DNA of 64,000 nucleotides. Source: Pseudomonas sp. SID14000 (GTDB lineage Bacteria > Pseudomonadota > Gammaproteobacteria > Pseudomonadales > Pseudomonadaceae). The stretch covers positions 62,001-126,000 of the forward strand of contig NZ_NFZQ01000009.1 of NCBI RefSeq assembly GCF_002165135.1, read 5' to 3'. Both the position numbers and the translations under genes were made by a program. Under the pieces are notes generated by a model. It had not been told where the DNA came from and ran no database searches. It was given only the letters and a program-made list of their open reading frames with translations. Shown here piece by piece: positions 56,582 to 64,000 of the stretch (positions within the stretch are counted from its first letter, which is position 1; every line of letters begins with the position of its first letter).

Positions 56582-57355
56582 TTAGCGGTGGCTGGACATG
56601 AATTGCTTGCAACGCGCCGAGGTCGGGTTTTCGAAGACCTGCTGCGGCGATCCCTGCTCTTCGACCAGGCCCTGGTGCAGGAAGACGACTTCACTGGACA
56701 CATGGCGGGCAAAGCTCATCTCGTGCGTCACCAGCAGCATGGTACGGCCTTCTTCGGCCAATGCGCGGATAACGTTTAGCACTTCCTGGACCATTTCCGG
56801 GTCGAGCGCCGAAGTTGGCTCGTCGAACAGGATGACCTTGGGCTTCATGGCCAGGGTACGGGCAATGGCGGCGCGCTGTTGCTGGCCACCGGAAAGCTGG
56901 GCGGGGTAGCTGTGGCGCTTGTCGTAGATGCCGACCTTGTTCAGCAGCGCTTCGGCGGCCTCGATAGCCTCGGCCTTGCTCTGGCCGAGCACGCGGCGTG
57001 GCGCCTCGATGATGTTGTCGAGGATCGACATGTGCGGCCACAGGTTGAAGTTCTGGAAGACGAAGCCGATCTCGCTGCGCAGGCGGTTGATCTGGCGGTT
57101 GTCGGCGGCGACCAGGTCGCCGTTCTTGGCGGCCTTGAGCTTGAGGGCTTCACCGGCGACCAGGATTTCGCCCTGGTGTGGGTTCTCGAGCAGGTTGATG
57201 CAGCGCAGCAGGGTGGACTTGCCGGAGCCGGACGACCCCAGGATGGAGATCACGTCACCGTCGCGTGCGGTCAGCGAAATGCCCTTGAGAATTTCCTGCT
57301 CGCCGTAGCGTTTGTGCAGATTGCGGATTTCCAGCGCGGGCGTGGCCTGAGCCAT
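56582..57355 (-). CDS. Polar amino acid ABC transporter ATPase (HisP/GlnQ type)
   Basis: 257 residues. Walker [11 protein letters not shown]-loop [12 protein letters not shown], signature [17 protein letters not shown], Walker [14 protein letters not shown], switch VTHEMSFA. First gene of the four-gene transporter unit on the minus strand. A 12-residue longer insertion between Walker A and the Q-loop ([18 protein letters not shown]) is typical of HisP relatives. Confidence 0.94.
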   Translation of the reverse strand: MAQATPALEIRNLHKRYGEQEILKGISLTARDGDVISILGSSGSGKSTLLRCINLLENPHQGEILVAGEALKLKAAKNGDLVAADNRQINRLRSEIGFVFQNFNLWPHMSILDNIIEAPRRVLGQSKAEAIEAAEALLNKVGIYDKRHSYPAQLSGGQQQRAAIARTLAMKPKVILFDEPTSALDPEMVQEVLNVIRALAEEGRTMLLVTHEMSFARHVSSEVVFLHQGLVEEQGSPQQVFENPTSARCKQFMSSHR

Positions 57356-57608
57356 GTGCGGTCCTCATGTGTACGGGTGCGTTCCCAGCTGTTGGCGGCC
57401 TTCCTGGCGTGCGCCACGCTAGCATAGCGGCATTATCACGGCCAACAGGGTCGCTGGGGACTCGGGGCGCTGGTGGGGCAGTTTGTCGCATCGTTGCAGT
57501 GCAACGTCGCGCGGATGTCCGCGAAAGCGTCGCCCAGCACCAGAGCCTTGATGAAAAAAGGCGCGATGGTGCCAGCTTTGGCCCGCTCATGGAAGCGGTT
57601 TTGACCCA

Positions 57609-57674
57609 TTCGCGGGTAAACCTGTTCCTACAGACTAGACGATCTCCGTAAGAGCGGGTTAACCCCTGAAGGCC
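57609..57674. repeat. Degenerate REP pair (family 1)
   Basis: CGCGGGTAAACCTGTTCC and AGAGCGGGTTAACCCCTGAAGG are recognisable but mutated and only about 25 bases apart. It looks like an old copy in decay. Confidence 0.6.
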
Positions 57675-57884
57675 TCAAGGAGGTTTTAGGTTGTACCTGC
57701 GGGTTGCACTTTTTTGCATTGCAGCGGTGCACGGGTGTTACCGGGGAGCACCTTTGGTGCGTTTGTAAGTGGGTATTTCAGTAATCCGATGATTTGGCGG
57801 CCTTTCGGTCAGCCGCTGGCCGAAAGCCCTCCAAACCGCGTTATAAAAGGCTCGCCGACTTTTCTGACGAATGTATTCAGCACA

Positions 57885-57900
57885 TGGCGCGCTTATTGCC
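57885..57900 (+). promoter_or_regulatory. Candidate sigma-54 promoter for gabP
   Basis: TGGCGC-N5-TTGCC, with the essential GG (57886-57887) and GC (57898-57899) exactly ten bases apart as in -24/-12 promoters. It is 96 bases before the permease ATG. The promoter would need an NtrC-family activator; DctD and others are encoded elsewhere. Confidence 0.5.
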
Positions 57901-57995
57901 AGCAGGAAACCGCCGATTGCAGCGACGCCTAGGTCAACCCGGGCGCGCTCTGTACCCGCAGTCGGAGTGGTCCACTCCTTACAAAGGTAGTTTTA

Positions 57996-59381
57996 ATGAG
58001 CGGTAACAATTCCAATGACCTCGCTCAGGGGCTCAAACAACGGCATGTAACCATGCTGTCCATCGCTGGCGTCATCGGTGCCGGCCTGTTCGTTGGCTCC
58101 GGCCACGCCATCGCTGCTGCCGGCCCTGCCGTGCTGCTGGCTTACGCTGCCGCCGGTACGCTGGTTGTGCTGGTCATGCGCATGTTGGGTGAAATGGCAG
58201 TCGCCTCGCCTGACACCGGTTCGTTCTCTACATATGCCGACCGCGCCATCGGGCGCTGGGCCGGTTTCACCATTGGCTGGTTGTACTGGTGGTTCTGGGT
58301 GCTGGTAATTCCGCTGGAGGCCAACGCCGCCGCGGCCATCCTGCATGCCTGGTTCCCTGCGGTCGACCTGTGGGCGTTCTCCCTGGTCATCACCCTGGTG
58401 CTGACCCTGACCAACCTGTGCAGCGTGAAGAACTACGGTGAATTCGAGTTCTGGTTCGCCCTGCTCAAGGTGCTGGCAATCATCGGCTTCATCGCTGTGG
58501 GTTGTGCTGCCTTGTTCGGCTTTGTGCCGAGCAGCCAGGTGAGCGGTGCCAGCCACCTGTTCGACACCCAGGGCTTCATGCCCAACGGCCTGGGCGCGGT
58601 ACTGGCAGCCATGCTGACCACCATGTTCTCGTTCATGGGTACCGAAATCGTTACCATCGCCGCTGCCGAGTCGAAGGACCCGGGCAAGCAGATCAGCCGT
58701 GCCACCAACTCGGTCATCTGGCGTATCTGCCTGTTCTATCTGGTATCGATCTTCCTGGTGGTGGCCCTGGTACCGTGGAACGACCCGGCCCTGGCCGAGA
58801 CCGGTTCCTACCAGACCGTACTGAGCCGCATCGGCGTTCCGAATGCCAAACTGATCGTCGACATCGTCGTGCTGATCGCCGTGACCAGCTGCCTGAACTC
58901 GGCGCTGTACACCTCGTCGCGCATGCTGTTCTCGCTGAGCAAGCGTGGTGACGCCCCGGCCATTGCCCAGCGCACCACCAAGTCGGCTACCCCGCACGTG
59001 GCGGTTCTGCTGTCCACCGCAGCGGCGTTCCTCTGCGTGTTCGCCAACTTCGTGGCCCCAGCCCAGGTATTCGAGTTCCTGCTGGCCAGCTCTGGTGCCA
59101 TTGCGCTGCTGGTGTACCTGGTTATTGCCATATCGCAGCTGCGCATGCGCGCCCAGCGTGAGGCCCGTGGCGAGAAGATCACCTTCAAGATGTGGCTGTT
59201 CCCGGGCCTGACCTGGGCGACCATTGCCTTCATCATTGCCATTCTGGTGGTAATGGCGCTGCGTGAGGACCACCGCGCCGAAATCATCGCGACCGCACTG
59301 CTGAGCATTGGTGTGGTGGCGGCTGGCTTGCTGGTGCACCGCAAGCGTGAAGCTGCCGGGCGGGTGGCGCTGGATAACTGA
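57996..59381 (+). CDS. gabP: GabP-like GABA / amino acid permease (APC family)
   Basis: 461 residues, about 12 membrane helices of the amino-acid-polyamine-organocation family. Family segments are LKQRHVTMLSIAGVIGAGLFVGSG, the helix-1 break, EIVTIAAAESKDPGKQISRATNSVIWRI and NGLGAVLAAMLTTMFSFMGTE. Resembles GabP most, so 4-aminobutyrate uptake with protons is the best guess; other amino acids are possible. Terminator follows. Confidence 0.85.
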   Translation: MSGNNSNDLAQGLKQRHVTMLSIAGVIGAGLFVGSGHAIAAAGPAVLLAYAAAGTLVVLVMRMLGEMAVASPDTGSFSTYADRAIGRWAGFTIGWLYWWFWVLVIPLEANAAAAILHAWFPAVDLWAFSLVITLVLTLTNLCSVKNYGEFEFWFALLKVLAIIGFIAVGCAALFGFVPSSQVSGASHLFDTQGFMPNGLGAVLAAMLTTMFSFMGTEIVTIAAAESKDPGKQISRATNSVIWRICLFYLVSIFLVVALVPWNDPALAETGSYQTVLSRIGVPNAKLIVDIVVLIAVTSCLNSALYTSSRMLFSLSKRGDAPAIAQRTTKSATPHVAVLLSTAAAFLCVFANFVAPAQVFEFLLASSGAIALLVYLVIAISQLRMRAQREARGEKITFKMWLFPGLTWATIAFIIAILVVMALREDHRAEIIATALLSIGVVAAGLLVHRKREAAGRVALDN

Positions 59382-59401
59382 TCCGCGCTGGCTGCAATGA
59401 A

Positions 59402-59436
59402 AAGGCCGCGCCCTGTGTAGGGCGCGGCCTTTTTTG
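59402..59436 (+). terminator. Rho-independent terminator of gabP
   Basis: Stem AAGGCCGCGCCCT / AGGGCGCGGCCTT with GTGT loop and T run, 21 bases after the stop codon. Confidence 0.93.
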
Positions 59437-59446
59437 TTGCCTGTAC

Positions 59447-59543
59447 CGGCCTCTTCGCGTGTAAACCCGCTCCCACAGGTACACCACATATCTCAATTTC
59501 TGTGATATCCCTGTGGGAGCGGGTTTACCCGCGAATGGGCCGG
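59447..59543. repeat. REP pair (family 1, inverted)
   Basis: Opposed units, one with CGCGTGTAAACCCGC (one mismatch) and one canonical. Lies between gabP and the convergent small gene. Confidence 0.87.
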
Positions 59544-59562
59544 GGCAGGTCACATGGCACTG

Positions 59563-60006
59563 TCAACCAAACTGCTTCTGCTGCTGTTGCTGCTTGGCAA
59601 CCAGCTCAGAAGCCGCCACATAAGCTGCCTGGAACTCATCGCTCTCCAGCCAGGCCATGGTGGCCTCTTCATCGGCCCCGTCCAGCCATTTGCGGTAGGC
59701 ATTGAACACCAGCACGATGTAGTCGGTGGCGTGTTCTTCCTTGTGCCCCTTGAGCACCAGGGCCAGCAGCGGGTCTACCAGGAACACCGAAATCATCGGC
59801 ACCAGGCCGCCTTCCTGGGCTTCCTTCATTTTCTTGAACAGTGGGTCGTAGCTGCCCGATTCCATGGCCTTGTTATACACCTGCTCGATGCTGGCGCTGT
59901 CGCCGGCGCTGGCCTTGACTGCCTGGCCGCTGCGTACCATGCGGTTCTGCTTGGCCTTGCTGGCGGCGCGCTTGGCGCGTTTCTGTTGCTTGGTAGGGGT
60001 GGCCAT
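59563..60006 (-). CDS. Conserved hypothetical protein
   Basis: 147 residues. N-terminus very basic (MATPTKQQKRAKRAASKAKQNR), middle contains a hydrophobic, helical stretch (GLVPMISVFLVDPLLALVL), and the end is Gln-rich (VAKQQQQQKQFG). No domain recognised. ATG 60006 has AAGGA seven bases upstream; a longer frame to 60087 has no RBS. The basic start could bind nucleic acid. Confidence 0.75.
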   Translation of the reverse strand: MATPTKQQKRAKRAASKAKQNRMVRSGQAVKASAGDSASIEQVYNKAMESGSYDPLFKKMKEAQEGGLVPMISVFLVDPLLALVLKGHKEEHATDYIVLVFNAYRKWLDGADEEATMAWLESDEFQAAYVAASELVAKQQQQQKQFG

Positions 60007-60245
60007 GGGGCAATCCTTGGGTGTGTCTGAAAGTGCGCGTATTGAAGCGCAATTGCCCGAGAAACCCAAGCCGTGTGCCCAGGTCACGTAGGCTGGGGCC
60101 TTCTGCCATGGACATGCCTCCTGATTATGCCTGCCATCCGGCCTGCGTAACGTCTCTCCCGCTGTAACTCATGTTCGGGTGACAGCTCGACATTGCGCCA
60201 AATCGGCGTTTTCAAATGCGCACAGCTGCGCTGAAGGAGAGAGCG

Positions 60246-60479
60246 ATGAAGCACTACTACCTTGTGACCCTGTACGGCTATGACGAGGAGGGTGACCTTT
60301 TCTATTCGACGGGGTTCGCAAAATGCATCCGGCAGTCAATCACCAAGGCTGACCTTGAGGCGATTGTTCAAAAAGGCAAAGAGGACAGTGAGTTCGAACT
60401 CCAACTGCACGGAGTTTCCTATCTGGGCGAAATGACCGAGGATGCCTTCGAGCATCTTCGTTCCATGCAGGACGAATAA
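60246..60479 (+). CDS. Small hypothetical protein
   Basis: 77 residues starting MKHYYLVTLYGYDEEGDLFYSTGFAKC, acidic overall, alpha/beta pattern. No domain recognised. ATG 60246 has GAAGGAGAG just upstream, a strong RBS. A hairpin follows, and the convergent ppk2 gene ends 55 bases later. Confidence 0.7.
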   Translation: MKHYYLVTLYGYDEEGDLFYSTGFAKCIRQSITKADLEAIVQKGKEDSEFELQLHGVSYLGEMTEDAFEHLRSMQDE

Positions 60480-60486
60480 GATTCGC

Positions 60487-60510
60487 CCGCAGCCCGTCTT
60501 CGGGCTGCGG
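60487..60510. terminator. Strong hairpin between converging genes
   Basis: Ten-base-pair stem CCGCAGCCCG / CGGGCTGCGG with a TCTT loop. No T run on either strand, so it may terminate weakly or protect 3' ends. Confidence 0.55.
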
Positions 60511-60534
60511 TGTCTGTCGAGGCAGGTCGAGTTT

Positions 60535-61515
60535 TCAGGCTGCTGGCTGGGGTGCCTCGTCTTCCTCGAACCCGCGTGAAGCCCGGCCTACTAGCAGAGG
60601 GTCGGGTGCATGTGCCACCTGAGGGTCCTTGCCCGGATAGTCCAGCGCGTGCAGGAAATGCCGGATGCAATTGATCCGCGCCCGCTTCTTGTCATCGGAC
60701 TTGATCACTGTCCATGGCGCATCGGCCGTGTCGGTATGGAAGAACATCGCCTCCTTGGCAGCGGTGTAGTCGTCCCACTTGTCCAGCGACTTGATGTCGA
60801 TGGGCGACAGCTTCCAGTGCTTGAGCGGGTCGTCCCGGCGCGATATGAAGCGGCGCAGTTGCTCTTCCCGGTTCACCGAGAACCAGTACTTGAACAGCAG
60901 GATGCCGCTGTTGCACAGCATCCGCTCCAGGTCCGGGGCCTGGCGCATGAATTCCAGGTACTGCAGCGGCGTGCAGAAGTCCATCACCTTCTCGACCCCG
61001 GCGCGGTTGTACCAGGAGCGGTCGAAGAACACCATTTCACCTGCCGTGGGCAGGTGCTGGATGTAGCGCTGGAAGTACCACTGGCCTTTTTCCTGCTCGG
61101 AAGGCTTTTCCAGGGCAACGATGCGCGCACCACGCGGGTTGAGGTGCTCCATGAACCGCTTGATGGTGCCGCCCTTGCCTGCGGCGTCGCGTCCTTCGAA
61201 CAGGATCACCACGCGCTGGCCGGTCTCCTTCACCCAGCTCTGTACTTTCAGCAACTCGATCTGCAGCGCGTGCTTGGCCTTTTCGTAGTCCTGGCGACGC
61301 ATGCGGGTGCGGTAGGGGTAGCTGGCCGGCAGCTGGGCCGAAGTGCTGTCTTCGTTGCTGCCCTTGGGGGCCGTGGCGACTTCCATGGCAGCAGGTTGCT
61401 GGCTGATGCTGGTGATCGTCGGCTCCGGCTTGCGCTGGCGTGGGCGGCGCGTGCGGGCTGTGATGATGGCGGGCTCGCTGGGGGCGGGGAGCAGGAGGGG
61501 GGATTCTTCGCTCAT
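60535..61515 (-). CDS. ppk2: Polyphosphate kinase 2 (PPK2 class I)
   Basis: Transfers phosphate between polyphosphate and nucleoside diphosphates in the cytoplasm. 326 residues. Walker A FEGRDAAGKGG at 108-116, Walker B region VFFDRSWYNRAGVE near 162, lid segment FKYWFSVNREEQLRRFISR, and WKLSPIDIKSLDKWDDY, the class I hallmark. The first 65 residues are a Pro/Arg-rich extension. One-domain type. Confidence 0.94.
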   Translation of the reverse strand: MSEESPLLLPAPSEPAIITARTRRPRQRKPEPTITSISQQPAAMEVATAPKGSNEDSTSAQLPASYPYRTRMRRQDYEKAKHALQIELLKVQSWVKETGQRVVILFEGRDAAGKGGTIKRFMEHLNPRGARIVALEKPSEQEKGQWYFQRYIQHLPTAGEMVFFDRSWYNRAGVEKVMDFCTPLQYLEFMRQAPDLERMLCNSGILLFKYWFSVNREEQLRRFISRRDDPLKHWKLSPIDIKSLDKWDDYTAAKEAMFFHTDTADAPWTVIKSDDKKRARINCIRHFLHALDYPGKDPQVAHAPDPLLVGRASRGFEEDEAPQPAA

Positions 61516-61629
61516 GGAGGTCCTTGCGGGTCGAGTCGGATTTCCGTCGTCGATTGTGAAGGTGAGCGAGTGATGGCTATTTGATACTGGTCAATGAGGC
61601 AGGCGGGTTATTAAAAAATAACAGACAAC

Positions 61630-61653
61630 AAAAAACCCGCACTAGGCGGGTTT
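61630..61653 (-). terminator. Terminator downstream of tRNA-Phe
   Basis: Stem AACCCGC / GCGGGTT with ACTAG loop; minus-strand T run follows, as expected for the tRNA-Phe transcript. Confidence 0.9.
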
Positions 61654-61699
61654 CTTGTTGTCGCTTCGGGTAACTTTGCAACCACCAGAAGCTTGAAGG

Positions 61700-61775
61700 T
61701 GGTGCCCAGAGACGGAGTCGAACCGCCGACACGAGGATTTTCAATCCTCTGCTCTACCGACTGAGCTATCTGGGC
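61700..61775 (-). tRNA. tRNA-Phe(GAA)
   Basis: 76 bases with encoded CCA. Acceptor GCCCAGA / TCTGGGC, D region AGCTCAGTCGGTAGAGC, anticodon loop TTGAAAA giving anticodon GAA, T-arm GGTTCGACTCC. Confidence 0.97.
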
Positions 61776-61865
61776 GACGAGGTGAATTAAATAGACTTTC
61801 AGACCGCTCGTCAACGACTTTTTGAAAAAATTTTAAATTAATTCCGTCGCTTACGTTCCGTGGGG

Positions 61866-62138
61866 TCATTCCGAGGGTGGAACGTAGCCTTCCGCCTGGG
61901 CGTACTCTTCGCCGGCGAAAAACTTGTCCATCTCGCCCTGGAGGAATTTGCGGTCCTCGGCGTTCATCATGTTCAGGCGCTTTTCGTTGATCAGCATGGT
62001 CTGGTGCTTCTGCCAGTCGGCCCAGGCTTTCTGCGAGATGTGTTCGAAGATGTCCTGGCCCTTGGCGCCGGGGTAGGGCGGGCGTTCCAGGCCTGGCAGT
62101 TCTTCTTTGTACTTGCGGCACATCACGGTGCGGGTCAT
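61866..62138 (-). CDS. yggX: Fe(2+)-trafficking protein YggX
   Basis: 90 residues, the full size of the family; protects iron-sulfur clusters from oxidation and interacts with MutY locus products by genetics in enterobacteria. The conserved start [24 protein letters not shown] and the segment [20 protein letters not shown] are seen. ATG overlaps the mutY stop by four bases (ATGA). Confidence 0.95.
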   Translation of the reverse strand: MTRTVMCRKYKEELPGLERPPYPGAKGQDIFEHISQKAWADWQKHQTMLINEKRLNMMNAEDRKFLQGEMDKFFAGEEYAQAEGYVPPSE

Positions 62139-63202
62139 CGGGCGTCTCCTGCAATCAGTTCGTCGGCCGCGCGTTTGAGCAGCTTTTTCACCGGGGCGGC
62201 GAGGCCCAGGCGCGGCGGGGTGGCGAGGTTATACCAGAGCCAGTCGGCCTCGGCCACGTGCTGGCCGACCGGGTCGACGCGCACCAGCCAGGGCTCGATC
62301 GCCAGCTGGAAGTGGCTGAAGGTATGGGTCAGGCCGTCCATGGCGCGGCTGTCAGCCAGGCGCAGGCCGTGCTGGTAGGCCAGGTCTTCGAGCTGGGCGA
62401 TGTCGTCCAGCTCCGGAAGGCTCCACAAACCACCCCACAGGCCGCTGGACGGGCGGCGGTAAAGCAGGATGGCACCTTCGTGGTTGGCCAGCAGCGGCAT
62501 CAGTGTGCGCCGTTGCGGCAGGGCCTTGCGCGGTTTGGGCTCGGGGTAGCGGGTTTCTTCACCGTGCAGGTGCGCTTCGCAGCCGTGCTGCAGCGGGCAG
62601 ATCAGGCAACTGGGCTTGCTGCGGGTGCACAGCGTAGCGCCCATGTCCATCATCGCCTGGGTGTAGTGGTTGGCGCGCTGCTGTGGAGTAAAGCGTTCCG
62701 CCGTGGCCCACAGCTGGTTGGCTACCTTGGGCTCGCCGGGGTAGCCGGTCTGGGCGGTGTAGCGGGCCAGCACGCGCTTGACGTTGCCGTCGAGGATCGG
62801 TGCGCGGATGCCCATGCTGATGCTGGCGATGGCACCGGCGGTGGAGCGGCCGATGCCGGGCAGCTCGGTGAGCTGCTCGACACTGCGCGGGAATTCGCCG
62901 CCATGCTGTTCGACCACGATCTTCGCGGCCTTTTGCAGGTTGCGCGCCCGGGTGTAGTAGCCCAGGCCCGTCCACAGGTGCAGCACTTCGTCCTCCGGCG
63001 CCTCGGCCAGGGCCTGCACGGTCGGCAGAGCCTGCATGAAGCGATCGAAGTAGTTGAGCACGGTGCTGACCTGGGTCTGCTGCAACATGATTTCCGACAC
63101 CCACACCCGGTACGGGGTAATGCCCTGTTGCCAGGGCAGGTCGTGACGGCCGTGTTCGTCATACCAATCCAGCACAGCGCTGGAGAACTGCTCGGGGCTC
63201 AT
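62135..63202 (-). CDS. mutY: Adenine DNA glycosylase MutY
   Basis: Removes adenine mispaired with 8-oxoguanine. 355 residues. E37 region [13 protein letters not shown], helix-hairpin-helix [12 protein letters not shown], catalytic Asp in [11 protein letters not shown], 4Fe-4S loop [17 protein letters not shown] (C-x6-C-x2-C-x5-C), and a Nudix-like C-terminal domain ([13 protein letters not shown]) for 8-oxoG recognition. Overlaps yggX and the AsmA gene by four bases each. Confidence 0.96.
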   Translation of the reverse strand: MSPEQFSSAVLDWYDEHGRHDLPWQQGITPYRVWVSEIMLQQTQVSTVLNYFDRFMQALPTVQALAEAPEDEVLHLWTGLGYYTRARNLQKAAKIVVEQHGGEFPRSVEQLTELPGIGRSTAGAIASISMGIRAPILDGNVKRVLARYTAQTGYPGEPKVANQLWATAERFTPQQRANHYTQAMMDMGATLCTRSKPSCLICPLQHGCEAHLHGEETRYPEPKPRKALPQRRTLMPLLANHEGAILLYRRPSSGLWGGLWSLPELDDIAQLEDLAYQHGLRLADSRAMDGLTHTFSHFQLAIEPWLVRVDPVGQHVAEADWLWYNLATPPRLGLAAPVKKLLKRAADELIAGDAR

Positions 63203-64000
63203 CGCTTGAACAGCCCCTTGAGCGCGTCTTTCACTTCCGGGCTCACTTTGTCTCCGAGTTTTTCATCGATCTTGTCTTGCAGGCGGTTGCCGGCCAGCTT
63301 GGCAGCAACCTTGCCCAGGCCGTTCTGGTCCAGGCGGCAGGCTTTGGCGCCCAGCTCCAGCGGGCCGCGGCAGCGCAGCGGTATTTCGACCCCGACATAG
63401 CGTTCGTTCACCTGGCAGGCCGGGTCCGGCATGGCGCGCTGGTCGCCTTCGACGACCACGCCAACGTTGTAGTCCATGCCCAGCACGCGCAAATCGAGGT
63501 CACCATGGCTGTTGACGGTCAGGCCCGGAATGCGCGCCTTGAGGTCCGGGTTGTTGGCGACGCCATTGCGCACCACCAGGCTGCCACGCAGTTCCTGGAA
63601 CGGGGTGTCCTTGCCACGTGGTTCGCCGCTGAGCGATTTTCGGTTCAGCGTGGCGATGGCCTGGCACAGCTGCTGCTCCAGGTTGGCATTGACCAGCACG
63701 CCGTCGTTGATGATGAAGTTGGCGTTGCCGTTGAGGGTATCGACCAGCGCCTTCTGGCTGTTGCCGGTCGCGGTCAGGTCGCTGGTCAGGGTCAGCAGGC
63801 CTTTGACTGGCGGCGCCTGTTCCTTGCCCTCGGTCTTGATGAAGTGTTCCACCGGCACCCGCTGGATGCTGGTGTTGACGCCCAGTTGCGGCACGGCAGG
63901 GCGCACATCGACAGTGCCCTTGGCCTCGAAGGTGCCGTTGTACAGCTCACCGCGCAGGGTTTGCAGGGTCAGCAGGCCACCCTGGCCGATGGCCTTGAGC
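63199..64000 (-). CDS. AsmA-family protein, C-terminal part (start lies outside the window)
   Basis: The frame stays open to the window end, so the 5' part is missing. About 267 residues are visible. The segment GGLLTLQTLRGELYNGTFEAKGTVDVR and LTSDLTATGNSQKALVDTLNGNANFIINDGVLVNANLEQQLCQAIA are AsmA C-terminal features, and the end is a Lys-rich helix ([14 protein letters not shown]). AsmA proteins bridge inner and outer membranes and are linked to outer-membrane lipid or protein balance. Overlaps mutY. Confidence 0.85.
   Translation of the reverse strand, partial: LKAIGQGGLLTLQTLRGELYNGTFEAKGTVDVRPAVPQLGVNTSIQRVPVEHFIKTEGKEQAPPVKGLLTLTSDLTATGNSQKALVDTLNGNANFIINDGVLVNANLEQQLCQAIATLNRKSLSGEPRGKDTPFQELRGSLVVRNGVANNPDLKARIPGLTVNSHGDLDLRVLGMDYNVGVVVEGDQRAMPDPACQVNERYVGVEIPLRCRGPLELGAKACRLDQNGLGKVAAKLAGNRLQDKIDEKLGDKVSPEVKDALKGLFKR

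Larger units (their letters stand above)
57356..57995. other. Divergent regulatory region between the ABC transporter and gabP
   Basis: 640 bases without a gene. It contains a candidate sigma-54 promoter at 57885-57900, a decayed REP pair at 57609-57674 and no terminator. The last 100 bases are the gabP leader. Length suggests enhancer-type regulation by an NtrC-like activator. Confidence 0.6.

Noticed and set aside
57993..59489. Open frame of 498 codons opposite gabP
   Set aside because: Its product is rich in His, Gln and Gly from antisense of membrane codons and it crosses the gabP terminator and REP.
61611..61814. Small frame across tRNA-Phe
   Set aside because: It is antisense or sense reading of the tRNA and its terminator; no RBS.

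Overview
The window is chromosomal DNA from a fluorescent-group Pseudomonas, most likely the P. putida group. The gene order (betT, tau operon, OprD-type porin, lsfA, ssu operon, gshA, tex, ompR-envZ, rimK, hslR, hslO, pckA, fdhD, cysQ, dctBD, rmlC, aguA, oprQ, gabP, mutY) matches, from memory, the P. putida KT2440 chromosome. Coding DNA is G+C rich, and intergenic gaps repeatedly carry the paired palindromic REP repeats typical of P. putida. No prophage, transposase or CRISPR array is visible.

Layout. 1-1366: 3' part of a choline transporter. 1493-12076: sulfur-starvation block with tauABCD (minus strand), an OprD-family porin, the 1-Cys peroxiredoxin lsfA and ssuADCBF (plus strand); ssuE, the usual flavin reductase gene, is not present at its expected place. 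12123-17615: an 1830-codon toxin-like protein lying between ssuF and the conserved gshA/TetR block. 17703-31861: housekeeping block (TetR, gshA, thioesterase, tex, ompR-envZ, rimB-rimK, hslR, PAP2 phosphatase, hslO, pckA, thioesterase, glycine-zipper protein). 32176-38677: YdeP/FdhF-type molybdoenzyme with fdhD, a BON-LysM protein, yrfG, nudE, cysQ and a thioesterase. 38677-42482: dctB-dctD and rmlC. 42763-50514: aguA, a small protein, a TonB receptor, OprQ-like porin, an FMN glutamate-synthase-like protein and a DUF3079 protein. 50637-53045: accessory pocket with an orphan protein, tRNA-Thr, a small lipoprotein and a DUF3077 gene preceded by a strongly structured C4-antisense-like element. 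53046-64000: methyltransferase, polar amino acid ABC transporter, GabP-like permease with a candidate sigma-54 promoter, two small conserved proteins, PPK2, tRNA-Phe, yggX, mutY and the 3' part of an AsmA-family gene.

How the genes work together. The tau and ssu systems import taurine and alkanesulfonates and release sulfite; LsfA belongs to the same sulfate-starvation response, and CysQ recycles PAP on the assimilatory side. DctB-DctD sense C4-dicarboxylates and activate sigma-54 promoters. OmpR-EnvZ, RimK-RimB, Hsp15, Hsp33 and Tex handle envelope and translation stress. PckA drives gluconeogenesis. Many neighbouring genes overlap by 1-4 bases (tauBC, ssuCB, rimB-rimK, nudE-cysQ, dctBD, dctD-thioesterase, gshA-TetR, tex-thioesterase, yggX-mutY-asmA), which implies translational coupling.

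The most unusual items are the large toxin-like protein, the C4-like RNA plus DUF3077 unit, the missing ssuE, and an orphan terminator near 32050 that may end a small RNA.
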